A DNA stretch of 64,000 nt from CAUPWF01 sp963515125 (GTDB lineage Bacteria > Bacillota > Clostridia > Lachnospirales > Lachnospiraceae). The stretch is from assembly GCA_052116865.1 (NCBI GenBank), contig JBQKKG010000011.1, forward strand, positions 1-64,000, in the 5' to 3' direction. The translations under genes were made by a program, and so were the position numbers. The notes beneath the pieces are model-generated. The model did not search any database. It was not told the origin of the DNA and worked only from the letters and a program-made list of their open reading frames with translations. This document shows positions 16,614-25,151 of this stretch, in pieces (positions within the stretch are counted from its first letter, which is position 1; every line of letters begins with the position of its first letter).

Positions 16614-18002
16614 ATGGAAAGAAAAAATATGTGGAAGGAGTATGGGGAGAAAGAAACCCAAGAACTCGAACAATTATGTGATAAATATAAACACTGTCTG
16701 AATGAAGCAAAAACAGAGAGAGAATGTGTTAGTCTTGCAATTACCATGGCAAAAGAGTGTGGATACCGTAATCTTACAGAGTGTATAGAAGAAAATCAGA
16801 AGCTTCAGCCAGGTGACAAGGTCTACGCAGAATGTATGGGCAAAGCACTTGCATTGTTTCAGATTGGAACAAGACCACTAGAAGAAGGGATGAATATCCT
16901 TGGGGCGCATGTAGATTCTCCTAGGATAGATATTAAACAAAATCCACTGTATGAAGATATGGGCATGGCATATCTGGATACGCACTACTATGGTGGAATT
17001 AAAAAGTATCAATGGGTCACAATTCCACTAGCTATTCATGGAACTGTAATTAAGAAAGACGGAACAAATGTAAAGATTGTGATTGGAGAGAAAGATGAAG
17101 ATCCAGTATTGGTAGTATCTGATCTCTTAATTCATCTTGCACAGGAACAGATGGAAAAAAAGGCAAGTGTGGTCATTGAAGGAGAGAGACTAGATATTCT
17201 GGTAGGAACGAAACCTCTAACAGAGATGAAAGAAGAAAAGGATGAGGTGAAGGCCGCAATTCTTCAATATTTGAACGAAAGCTATGATATAGAAGAAGAA
17301 GACTTTTTGTCTGCAGAGTTGGAAGTTGTTCCAGCAGGAAAAGCAAGAGACTGTGGGCTCGACAGAAGTATGGTCATAGGGTATGGACAGGATGACAGAG
17401 TCTGCGCATTCACTTCACTATTTGCAATGCTGGAAATGGAGCATCCAGAACGCACAAGTTGCTGTATTTTTGTTGACAAAGAAGAAGTTGGAAGTATGGG
17501 CGCAACTGGTATGCAATCCAGATTTTTTGAAGATACTGTGGCAGAGATTACAAGCTTAACTCAAGGGACCACTGATGTAAAGGTTAGACGTGCACTGCGC
17601 AATTCCTTTATGCTTTCTTCTGACGTTAGTGCAGCCTTTGATCCATTGCATGCAGATGCATTCGAAAAAAAGAACACAGCATATTTTGGGCGTGGATTGG
17701 TGCTGAACAAATATACTGGAAGCCGAGGAAAGAACGGTACCAGTGATGCAAATCCAGAATACATAGCCAAACTTAGGAAGATATTTGATGATAGTCAGAT
17801 CGGATTTCAGACGGCAGAGATGGGAAGAGTTGATCTTGGTGGCGGTGGTACCATCGCCTATATTATGGCCAATTACGGCATGAATGTGATTGACAGTGGA
17901 GTAGCGGTATTGTCTATGCATGCGCCACATGAGGTAACAAGTAAATCCGATATATATGAAGTATATAAAGGATATAAAGCATTTTTAAGAGAAATGAGAT
18001 AA
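16614..18002 (+). CDS. M18 family aminopeptidase
   Basis: 462 residues, normal for M18 (DNPEP/Ape1-type) zinc aminopeptidases, which assemble into dodecamers. Motifs: LGAHVDSPRIDIK (zinc His, Asp), FVDKEEVGSMGATG (catalytic and metal Glu), SSDVSAAFDP and a C-terminal SMHAPHEVTSK (zinc His). It cleaves N-terminal residues from short peptides in the cytoplasm. It follows the Xaa-Pro aminopeptidase by 16 bases after AAAAGGAGAGAAGAAC and is followed by the peptide transporter. Confidence 0.95.
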   Translation: MERKNMWKEYGEKETQELEQLCDKYKHCLNEAKTERECVSLAITMAKECGYRNLTECIEENQKLQPGDKVYAECMGKALALFQIGTRPLEEGMNILGAHVDSPRIDIKQNPLYEDMGMAYLDTHYYGGIKKYQWVTIPLAIHGTVIKKDGTNVKIVIGEKDEDPVLVVSDLLIHLAQEQMEKKASVVIEGERLDILVGTKPLTEMKEEKDEVKAAILQYLNESYDIEEEDFLSAELEVVPAGKARDCGLDRSMVIGYGQDDRVCAFTSLFAMLEMEHPERTSCCIFVDKEEVGSMGATGMQSRFFEDTVAEITSLTQGTTDVKVRRALRNSFMLSSDVSAAFDPLHADAFEKKNTAYFGRGLVLNKYTGSRGKNGTSDANPEYIAKLRKIFDDSQIGFQTAEMGRVDLGGGGTIAYIMANYGMNVIDSGVAVLSMHAPHEVTSKSDIYEVYKGYKAFLREMR

Positions 18003-18031
18003 AAGAGATTCTTGAGAGGAGATATGAAAGT

Positions 18032-19390
18032 ATGGAAACACAGAAGAAAGGTTACCCAAAAGCATTTTGGGCATGTGCATGTACAGAGATTTTTGAACGT
18101 TTGTCTTACTATCTTGGACGTTCATTGATTCTAATTTTTGTAACTGCATCCGTAGCAACTGGAGGACTTGGATTATCTGACAAAGTAGCAGCTAATATGC
18201 AGTCTAACCTGACCGCATTTTCTTATTTGATTCCACTGCTTGGTGGTATTGTTGTAGACCGTTTTATCGGTGCAAAGTATACAACACCTATTGGAATGAT
18301 TATTGCAGGTATTGGATATTTTATGGGATCTATTGCAACTGGAACAACCGGTGTTTATATGATGATCTTTTTTGTTAGTTTAGGACTTGGACTTTTCAAA
18401 AATGGACCAATTATTGGACGTGTCATTACAGATAAGGCACAAATGGATTCTGCATTTTCAATGCGTTATATGTTGGTAAACGTAGGAGCTTTTGTAGGAA
18501 CATTTCTGGTGGGGATACTATACAAAGATGTATTTGCAAAAGATGGAATACTTGGATTCGCACCTTGTTTTAAAATTGCAGCACTTGTTATGATCATCGG
18601 AGCATTCTGGTACTTCTTTATATGCTGGCGCTTTCTAGGAGATATAGGAAAACGTCCATTCAAAAAAACATTGACAGAAGAAGAGCTTGAAATGGAAAAG
18701 GAGGAAAAACAAGAAAAACAAGAAAAAGGTGAGAAAAAGCCTCTTACGATTATTGAAAAGAAACGAATTGGGGCAATCATTATCGCTTCGGCCTTCTCCA
18801 TTGTATTCTGGATATTCTGGTATCTTGCATATTTGCCAGTATACTACTATTGGGCTGATAATATGAATTGGGTGATTGCAGGTTATGAAATTCCTTCCAC
18901 ATGGTTTGATGCGGGCAATTCACTATTCTGTGTTATTCTTGGACCGGTTATGGCAACTTTTTGGATAAAACTTGCTGCAAGACCAAAGGGAGATATGAGT
19001 TTGTTTAAAAAGACTGGCTGTGGTATCGCCATTTTGGGACTAAGCTACGTATTATATGCAATCATTGATATTACACGTGGGCAGAATAAAGCGAGCGTAC
19101 TGTGGCTAATTGGATCGGTATTTTTGTTAACGCTTGGTGAGATGTTCTTTTCACCACTTGGACATTCTTTTATTAGTAAATATTCACCAAGTAAATATCT
19201 TGCTGTGATGATGTCTGTATGGGGATTTGCGACATTCGTAGCAGCAAAAACATATGGATATGTATATGGATTTTTGTTTGGCGGAAACTTTGCATTTAAG
19301 AATGCGTGTATTGGAGTAGCACTTGTGGCATTTGTAGCGGCGATTCTTATGTTTATTATGGATAAAAGGTTGGCGGCACTTGTCGATTAG
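18032..19390 (+). CDS. POT/PTR family proton-dependent oligopeptide transporter
   Basis: 452 residues with about 12-14 membrane helices. The N-terminal TEIFERLSYYLGRSLI matches the POT ExxERFxYY motif. A charged cytoplasmic loop of about 30 residues (Glu/Lys-rich, near 215-245) separates the two halves. It probably imports di- and tripeptides that the two upstream aminopeptidases then hydrolyse. The start at 18032 is nine bases after GAGAGGAG. Confidence 0.93.
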   Translation: METQKKGYPKAFWACACTEIFERLSYYLGRSLILIFVTASVATGGLGLSDKVAANMQSNLTAFSYLIPLLGGIVVDRFIGAKYTTPIGMIIAGIGYFMGSIATGTTGVYMMIFFVSLGLGLFKNGPIIGRVITDKAQMDSAFSMRYMLVNVGAFVGTFLVGILYKDVFAKDGILGFAPCFKIAALVMIIGAFWYFFICWRFLGDIGKRPFKKTLTEEELEMEKEEKQEKQEKGEKKPLTIIEKKRIGAIIIASAFSIVFWIFWYLAYLPVYYYWADNMNWVIAGYEIPSTWFDAGNSLFCVILGPVMATFWIKLAARPKGDMSLFKKTGCGIAILGLSYVLYAIIDITRGQNKASVLWLIGSVFLLTLGEMFFSPLGHSFISKYSPSKYLAVMMSVWGFATFVAAKTYGYVYGFLFGGNFAFKNACIGVALVAFVAAILMFIMDKRLAALVD

Positions 19391-19422
19391 GAAAGATTAA
19401 TTAATTGAAAATATATAAGTTT

Positions 19423-19452
19423 ATGCGATCACTTTGGTGGTCGCATTTCTTA
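19423..19452 (+). terminator. Rho-independent terminator
   Basis: ATGCGATCAC (19423-19432) and GTGGTCGCAT (19437-19446) with one G-T pair, then TTTCTT. It ends the peptidase/POT operon. Confidence 0.8.
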
Positions 19453-19569
19453 TGTACTTTGATTCTGTTTCTGGAATTCATAATGTCATATTACTCAAGA
19501 TAAAAAATCTGTTAATGATAAAGAAAATATTTAAAGAATCTGTTTAAAGCAATTGTAAATACAAACAAA

Positions 19570-19693
19570 TTGGACAAATTATAGATTATATGATAAAATG
19601 ACTAAAAGATTCAAGGCAAAAAACATAAAGAGTGTGAAAAATCAATTTCTTTGATGGGGATTTCGGTGTACGAGGTTCCTTATTTTTTATTTA
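19570..19693 (+). promoter_or_regulatory. Promoter and 5' leader with a terminator-like hairpin before the opuC operon
   Basis: TTGGAC at 19570-19575, 18 bases, TAAAAT at 19594-19599 implies a start near 19606 and a leader of about 165 bases. Within it, ATCAA/TTGAT (19641-19655) forms a small hairpin. GGATTTCG (19658-19665) can then pair with CGAGGTTCC (19671-19679), followed by TTATTTTTTATTT. This resembles a leader terminator. I recognise no known riboswitch class. Confidence 0.4.
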
Positions 19694-19771
19694 TTAGAAA
19701 AGATGAGGTAGAGAGGAGTTAATATTCATAAAAGTGAAACGATTTTTTGTACAAATAAAAAAGGAGTGATT

Positions 19772-20977
19772 ATGATGATTGAATTTAAGAATGTGAGCAA
19801 AGTATACCCAGGCAATAAAGTAGCAGTAGAGAACATCAATTTGAAATTTAATAAGGGAGAATTTATTTGTCTTATTGGAACTTCAGGTAGTGGTAAAACG
19901 ACTTGTATGCGTATGATTAATCGGATGAATATTCCATCAAAAGGTGTTGTGGAAATTGATGGACGAGATATTTCAAAAATGGATGAAGTTAACTTAAGGC
20001 GTCGGATTGGTTATGTCATCCAGCAAATTGGTCTAATGCCACATATGACGATATACGACAATATCATTATGGTTCCCAAATTACTTAAGTGGTCAAAAGA
20101 CAAGATGGATCAGGTAGCTCGTGATTTGTTACACAAGGCAGATCTGCCAGATAGCTATCTGGATTATTACCCTTCAGAGTTGTCAGGTGGTCAGCAGCAA
20201 CGCGTGGGTGTACTTCGAGCATTGGCAGCAGATCAGGATATTATTTTGATGGATGAGCCTTTTGGAGCCTTGGATCCTATTACAAGAGAAACACTTCAAA
20301 AATTGGTGAAAAAACTACAAAAGGAAATGGGTAAAACGATAATTTTTGTCACCCATGATATGGATGAGGCCTTACAGTTATCAGATCGAATGGTTGTTAT
20401 GGATCAGGGGAAGGTTATTCAGTTTGATACACCAGAGAATATTCTTATAAATCCAGTAAATGAGTTTGTTAGAAACATGCTAGGTGAAGAAAGAATTAGT
20501 CAAGCGAAGTTTGATTATGAATCGGTTGAACGAATGATGATTCGTAATCCATATTCAATTGGGGAGGAACGGGCGGTATCAGAGGCAGTCAAGATGATGC
20601 ACGAAAATAGGGTTGATACGTTGTTTGTCGTTGACGATCATAATATCTTGAAAGGTCATATTGATATATTTGCTGTGGATCGACAGAAGGCAGCCGGTAA
20701 AATGGTAAGGGATTTTCTAAAGGAGGCAACATTCGTTTATTCTGACACTAAAATTAGAGATGTGATTTATTATATTAATGATTTAGGCTGTAGGAATATG
20801 CCGGTAGTAGATAAAGAACAACACTTGCTAGGTCTTGTTACTCGTGCTACGGTTGTAGATGTTATCTATGATGGGTTGTGGAAGGATTATCAACCAGACG
20901 AAGAAAATACTCAGATTGACGATACTTCAGAGAGTCGATTGCTAGATGAGAGTAGTAAAGAGGAGGGGGATCAATGA
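19772..20977 (+). CDS. opuCA: Glycine betaine/choline-type ABC transporter ATPase with CBS domains (OpuCA-like)
   Basis: The ATG at 19772, seven bases after AAAGGAG, is preferred over the GTG at 19766. About 401 residues: ATPase domain with Walker A GTSGSGKTT, signature ELSGGQQQR and Walker B IILMDEPFGALDP, then two CBS motifs in the C-terminal third (VSEAVKMMHENRVDTLFVV and VIYYINDLGCRNMPVV). In OpuA/OpuC-type systems the CBS pair adjusts transport to ionic strength or to cyclic-di-AMP. It is the first gene of a four-gene osmoprotectant operon whose genes overlap by four bases. Confidence 0.93.
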   Translation: MMIEFKNVSKVYPGNKVAVENINLKFNKGEFICLIGTSGSGKTTCMRMINRMNIPSKGVVEIDGRDISKMDEVNLRRRIGYVIQQIGLMPHMTIYDNIIMVPKLLKWSKDKMDQVARDLLHKADLPDSYLDYYPSELSGGQQQRVGVLRALAADQDIILMDEPFGALDPITRETLQKLVKKLQKEMGKTIIFVTHDMDEALQLSDRMVVMDQGKVIQFDTPENILINPVNEFVRNMLGEERISQAKFDYESVERMMIRNPYSIGEERAVSEAVKMMHENRVDTLFVVDDHNILKGHIDIFAVDRQKAAGKMVRDFLKEATFVYSDTKIRDVIYYINDLGCRNMPVVDKEQHLLGLVTRATVVDVIYDGLWKDYQPDEENTQIDDTSESRLLDESSKEEGDQ

Positions 20978-21633
20978 TTAGCTGGTTAGCAGAGAACAAG
21001 ATGAGATTGCTTACAATGATAGGAGAACATTTGGTCATATCGTTAGTAGCACTTGGAATAGGTGCTTTGATTGCAATTCTACTAGGTATATTTTTGACCA
21101 AGGCTAAAAAGATATCTCAATTTTTGATTTCAGTGACGTCTATTTTACAAACAGTACCATCGTTGGCGTTACTTGCAATCATGGTTCCCATATTAGGGGT
21201 GGGAAAAACTCCGGCAATCGTTGCATTAGTCATTTATTCCCTACTGCCTATATTGAGAAATACTTACTTAGGAATGTCATCTGTAGATTCGAATTTGCTT
21301 GATGCATCAAAGGGAATGGGGATGACTTCTTGGCAGGTTATCTCAAAAGTACAAATTCCTTTGGCACTTCCAGTTATCATGGCTGGAGTTAGGTTGTCGG
21401 CTGTATATCTTGTATCATGGGCAACGATTGCTTCGTATATAGGTGCAGGTGGATTGGGCGATCTTATTTTTATGGGTTTGAATAATTTTAATTTTAACGC
21501 TATTTTTGCAGGAACTATCTCGGTTACCATTATGGCTTTTATGTTTGATCTAATTCTAGGGAAAATAGAGCAAGGCTTAACACCAATAACAAAAAGAGTG
21601 ACAGCTGTAACGGCGAAAGGAGGAGTGAAATGA
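20974..21633 (+). CDS. opuCB: Osmoprotectant ABC transporter permease (OpuCB-like)
   Basis: 219 residues with about five or six membrane helices and the coupling motif near LLDASKGMGMTSWQVISKVQIP. AGGAGGGGGATCA precedes the ATG, which overlaps the stop of the ATPase gene. It pairs with the second permease at 22670 to form the channel. Confidence 0.92.
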   Translation: MISWLAENKMRLLTMIGEHLVISLVALGIGALIAILLGIFLTKAKKISQFLISVTSILQTVPSLALLAIMVPILGVGKTPAIVALVIYSLLPILRNTYLGMSSVDSNLLDASKGMGMTSWQVISKVQIPLALPVIMAGVRLSAVYLVSWATIASYIGAGGLGDLIFMGLNNFNFNAIFAGTISVTIMAFMFDLILGKIEQGLTPITKRVTAVTAKGGVK

Positions 21634-22673
21634 GTGCATCGAAGCGTAAATTTGGAATAAGAAGAAAGTGTTATCAATTATGGATAGGTCTGTTAGTGAG
21701 CATGTCACTTCTCTTAACTTCGTGCGCTCTGCCTGGCTTAGGTTCTGATGTAAAAAGTGATGGTATCATTATTGCAGGTGGTAACACGACAGAACGGCAA
21801 ATATTAGCGGAGGTTGTTGCGCAAATGTGTCAGCACTATTTGGCTGATACCAATCCAAGGCTAATTAATAATTTGGGATCAACGATGTTGATCGTACAGG
21901 CATTGGAAAGAGAGGATGCGAATGTATCCGGGGCTATGTATACCGGTACTTCATTGACAGGTGAGTTAGGGTTAGAATCTATTACGAATGCTGATAAAGC
22001 AATAGAGGAAGTGGTAAAGGGGTATCATGAAAAATACAATATGGTATGGTTTCCTTCCTATGGTTTTGGAAATACTTACTCGTTTATGGTTTCTAAAAAA
22101 CTTTCTGTAGAAAAAGGAATTACAAAGGTAAGCGATTTAGAAAAGTATGCAAATGAAGTTAGAGTAGGTGTTGATACTGGATGGCTTGATCGTCAGGGTG
22201 ACGGTTATCAAGGGTTTCAAAATATATATGGATTTTCGTTTGCTTCTATTCGTCCAATGGAGATAGGCCTTGTTTATGACGCTGTTAAAAATGAAGAGAT
22301 GGATGTTGTATTAGGCTACTCAACAGATGGACGAATCAATGCCTATGATTTGGTTCTTCTTCAGGATGACAAACAACTATTTCCATCTTATGATGCCAGT
22401 CCAGTTGTTACGAAACGGCTTCTTCAAAAGTATCCTGAGTTGGAAACTATTTTGCTCAAATTAGAGGGTGAAATTTCATCAGAAACAATGCAGTATTTAA
22501 ACCGGATTTCTGATGAACAGAAGGTTGAGCCTAGTGTAATAGCAAATCAGTTTCTAGAGGAACACAATTATTTTGAGGGTAAGGATGTCTTGGCTTTGAC
22601 AGATCGAGCACTCTATCATGATATAGTGCAAGATATCCTTCCAATTAGTCAAAGGGGAGGTGAGGAAAAATGA
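21630..22673 (+). CDS. opuCC: Osmoprotectant-binding lipoprotein (OpuCC-like)
   Basis: 347 residues. A basic N-terminus (KRKFGIRRK), hydrophobic core and LLLTSC lipobox predict an acylated lipoprotein. The mature part begins IIIAGGNTTERQILAEVVAQM, typical of OpuAC/QAT-family binding proteins for choline, glycine betaine or carnitine, and includes GYSTDGRINAYDL. The ligand is not decidable without the aromatic-cage residues in a model. It overlaps both neighbours by four bases. Confidence 0.92.
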   Translation: MSASKRKFGIRRKCYQLWIGLLVSMSLLLTSCALPGLGSDVKSDGIIIAGGNTTERQILAEVVAQMCQHYLADTNPRLINNLGSTMLIVQALEREDANVSGAMYTGTSLTGELGLESITNADKAIEEVVKGYHEKYNMVWFPSYGFGNTYSFMVSKKLSVEKGITKVSDLEKYANEVRVGVDTGWLDRQGDGYQGFQNIYGFSFASIRPMEIGLVYDAVKNEEMDVVLGYSTDGRINAYDLVLLQDDKQLFPSYDASPVVTKRLLQKYPELETILLKLEGEISSETMQYLNRISDEQKVEPSVIANQFLEEHNYFEGKDVLALTDRALYHDIVQDILPISQRGGEEK

Positions 22674-23305
22674 TGGAATTGATTCAATACTATCAGGTTA
22701 ACGGAAGTTATGTATGTTCACAATTTATACGGCATTTTCTTATTTCAATTTATGGGGTGATTTTTGCAGCAGCTGTTGCAATTCCACTAGGATTCTTTAT
22801 CGTTCGTCATGGTAAATTAGCGGGTTGGGTTATTTCACTTGCGAATATTATTCAAACGGTTCCATCATTGGCGATGTTATCTATTCTTATGGTTGGAATG
22901 GGACTAGGTCCTAATACTGTAGTTATGACAGTTTTTATGTACTCAATGTTACCAATATTAAAAAATACGTATACAGCCGTGAAACATGTTGATAAGAACA
23001 TTTTAGATGTTGCAAAAGGGGTAGGGATGACTAAAAGTCAAATCACTTTTAAGGTAGAGTTACCACTTTCACTTTCTATCATTATAGGAGGTATCCGAAA
23101 CGCTATTGTAGTTGCAGTTGGGATTACTGCCATTGGTACTTTTATTGGTGCGGGTGGCCTTGGAGATATTATTTCAAGGGGAATCAACGTAACGGATGGA
23201 GGGGCTATTATTTGGGCCGGAGCGCTTCCAACAGCTCTAATGGCGGTAGTGGCTGATTTTTTACTTGGTATAGTAGAGAAGCATATAGCAGTTTGTTCGA
23301 ATTAA
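22670..23305 (+). CDS. opuCD: Osmoprotectant ABC transporter permease (OpuCD-like)
   Basis: 211 residues, similar in layout to OpuCB with about six helices and the coupling loop NILDVAKGVGMTKSQITFKVELP. Starts at MM (22670 or 22673) after GGGGAGGTGAGG. It is the last gene of the operon and is followed by a terminator. The order ATPase, permease, binding protein, permease is the OpuB/OpuC order of Bacillus and Listeria. Confidence 0.92.
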   Translation: MMELIQYYQVNGSYVCSQFIRHFLISIYGVIFAAAVAIPLGFFIVRHGKLAGWVISLANIIQTVPSLAMLSILMVGMGLGPNTVVMTVFMYSMLPILKNTYTAVKHVDKNILDVAKGVGMTKSQITFKVELPLSLSIIIGGIRNAIVVAVGITAIGTFIGAGGLGDIISRGINVTDGGAIIWAGALPTALMAVVADFLLGIVEKHIAVCSN

Positions 23306-23316
23306 GAATGTTGTAT

Positions 23317-23350
23317 AGAAGCGAGACGCTAGTCTTGCTTCTAATTTTTT
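23317..23350 (+). terminator. Rho-independent terminator
   Basis: AGAAGCGAGA (23317-23326) pairs with TCTTGCTTCT (23333-23342), followed by AATTTTTT. It ends the opuC-like operon. Confidence 0.85.
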
Positions 23351-23387
23351 GTACTATCTTATATATTATAAAAACTAAATTTTCCCA

Positions 23388-23416
23388 TTGAAAACAAACG
23401 TATGTTCTGATAAGAT
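23388..23416 (+). promoter_or_regulatory. SOS promoter with LexA box
   Basis: TTGAAA at 23388-23393, 17 bases, TAAGAT at 23411-23416. The spacer contains CAAACGTATGTTCT (23395-23408). On the opposite strand this reads AGAACATACGTTTG and matches 13 of 14 positions of the Gram-positive LexA consensus CGAACRNRYGTTYG. LexA binding there would block the promoter of the polymerase gene. Confidence 0.8.
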
Positions 23417-23466
23417 AAAGACACGTAACTATTTTACATATAAAATTTGAAAGGAGAGATGGGGAA

Positions 23467-24744
23467 ATGGGAACAAATAAAAGTTATGTCTGCATAGATC
23501 TGAAGTCCTTTTATGCCTCGGTTGAATGTAAGGAACGCAGGTTAGATCCTATGACTACAAATCTTGTAGTTGCTGATCCGGAGCGCACAGATAAAACAAT
23601 CTGCCTTGCAGTCTCTCCAGCAATGAAGGCTCTGGGAGTTCCCGGAAGGTGCCGGGTTTTTGAAATACCAAAAAGTATTCCATACATTATGGCACCGCCT
23701 AGGATGCAGCTTTATATTGATTATGCAGCGGGTATATATAAAATATACTTAAAGTATATATCCAAGGAAGATATCCATGTTTATTCTATTGATGAGGTAT
23801 TTATAGACGTAACGGATTATCTCCCTATGTATCAAATGGATGTGAAGGAATTGGTTTGTATGATTATGCAGGATATTTCGAATACAATGGGTATCATGGC
23901 AACGGCAGGAATCGGAACCAATATGTATCTGGCTAAAGTGGCATTGGATATTATCGCAAAGCATTCAAAAGATGGTATTGGCGTACTGGACACAGAATCT
24001 TATCAAAAGCTATTGTGGAATCACAAGCCATTAACTGACTTTTGGCGGATCGGAAAAGGTGTTGCAAATCAGCTGGAGCGAATGGGAATCACAACCATGG
24101 GAGAGATTGCAAAAGCAGATGAAAAAACATTATATGGTCTGTTTGGAATCGATGCGGAATTGTTATTTGACCATGCATGGGGATTGGAAACTACAACGAT
24201 GCAAGATATTAAGTCCTATAAACCGAAAGCAAATTCCATTTCCAGTGGACAAGTGTTGCCTAGGGATTATCAATTTGAAGAAGGTAAATTGATTGTAAAG
24301 GAGATGGCAGATTTACTCTGTCTTGATTTGGTGTATCAAAAGTTGGTCACCAATTCCATCACATTGCATATAAGCTATACAAGGCATATAGAAGAAAAAT
24401 CTGCACATGGAACTGTATCGCTACCGATTACTACAAGTTCTGCGAGAAAAATCATAGACTATGCAGTGAAATTATATGAACAAATTGTTAATAGACAGAT
24501 ACCAATTCGCAGGGTAAATATTACGTTTAATCATGTACAGGATGAAGCGTATCAGCAATATGATTTGTTTACAGAACCGTTGGACATGGAAAAGGAACAC
24601 CAGATACAAAAAGCTATATTGGAGGTTAAAGAACGATTTGGGAAAAATGCTATTTTAAAAGGAATGAATCTTCAAACTGGGGCGACGACAGTGGAACGAA
24701 ATTGTCAGATTGGGGGTCATAAAAGTGGCGTCAAGGATGAGTAG
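23467..24744 (+). CDS. Y-family DNA polymerase (UvrX/YqjW-like, DinB/UmuC superfamily)
   Basis: 425 residues. Palm motifs: CIDLKSFYASVEC (first catalytic Asp and steric Phe-Tyr), VYSIDEVFIDVTDY (second acidic pair). The fingers are followed by thumb helix-hairpin-helix (FWRIGKGVANQLERMGITTMGEI) and a little-finger domain, and the tail lacks a clear beta-clamp motif. It is a translesion polymerase of the Gram-positive UvrX type, usually paired with a YolD-like protein, which is exactly what follows. GAAAGGAGAGATGGGGAA precedes the ATG. Control by LexA is supported by the box at 23395-23408. Confidence 0.93.
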   Translation: MGTNKSYVCIDLKSFYASVECKERRLDPMTTNLVVADPERTDKTICLAVSPAMKALGVPGRCRVFEIPKSIPYIMAPPRMQLYIDYAAGIYKIYLKYISKEDIHVYSIDEVFIDVTDYLPMYQMDVKELVCMIMQDISNTMGIMATAGIGTNMYLAKVALDIIAKHSKDGIGVLDTESYQKLLWNHKPLTDFWRIGKGVANQLERMGITTMGEIAKADEKTLYGLFGIDAELLFDHAWGLETTTMQDIKSYKPKANSISSGQVLPRDYQFEEGKLIVKEMADLLCLDLVYQKLVTNSITLHISYTRHIEEKSAHGTVSLPITTSSARKIIDYAVKLYEQIVNRQIPIRRVNITFNHVQDEAYQQYDLFTEPLDMEKEHQIQKAILEVKERFGKNAILKGMNLQTGATTVERNCQIGGHKSGVKDE

Positions 24745-25069
24745 AGAAAACAGGGCAAAACAATTTATGCCGTTCGCAGCACTTAAGGGATATTCGGAAG
24801 CTTTGAGAAAAAGAGAAAAGATTATAGTACCAAAGATAGAACTTTCCGAGGATTATATGGAAGAATTAGATCAAAAGTTGAGACAGGTACAAAAAAACGA
24901 TATGGTCAAAGCAGTTTATTTTTATAAAGGAGCATACTTGGAAAAAATGGGAATGGTATCCAAAATTGACAAGATAGAAAGAAATATATGGATTGTGAAT
25001 GAAAAAATATCTTTTGAGAATTTGTATGATATCAGTAGAGATGATATACGTTTGCCTAAATATAATTAG
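24725..25069 (+). CDS. YolD-like protein
   Basis: About 114 residues from the GTG at 24725, eight bases after GGGGG; the ATG at 24737 (MSRENRAKQFMPFAAL) is an alternative. Both starts lie inside the end of the polymerase gene, so the pair is translationally coupled. The family (YolD/YqjX) always accompanies UvrX-type polymerases and is proposed to assist or regulate them in the way UmuD does for UmuC, though it has no peptidase motif. No stronger functional evidence is visible. Confidence 0.85.
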   Translation: MASRMSRENRAKQFMPFAALKGYSEALRKREKIIVPKIELSEDYMEELDQKLRQVQKNDMVKAVYFYKGAYLEKMGMVSKIDKIERNIWIVNEKISFENLYDISRDDIRLPKYN

Positions 25070-25151
25070 AAGAATCACTCTTTACAGTGCATTCAATGCC
25101 ATGAATGGCGAAATTTATGATTATTCATATAATGTTGTAAGAGGTGATAAT

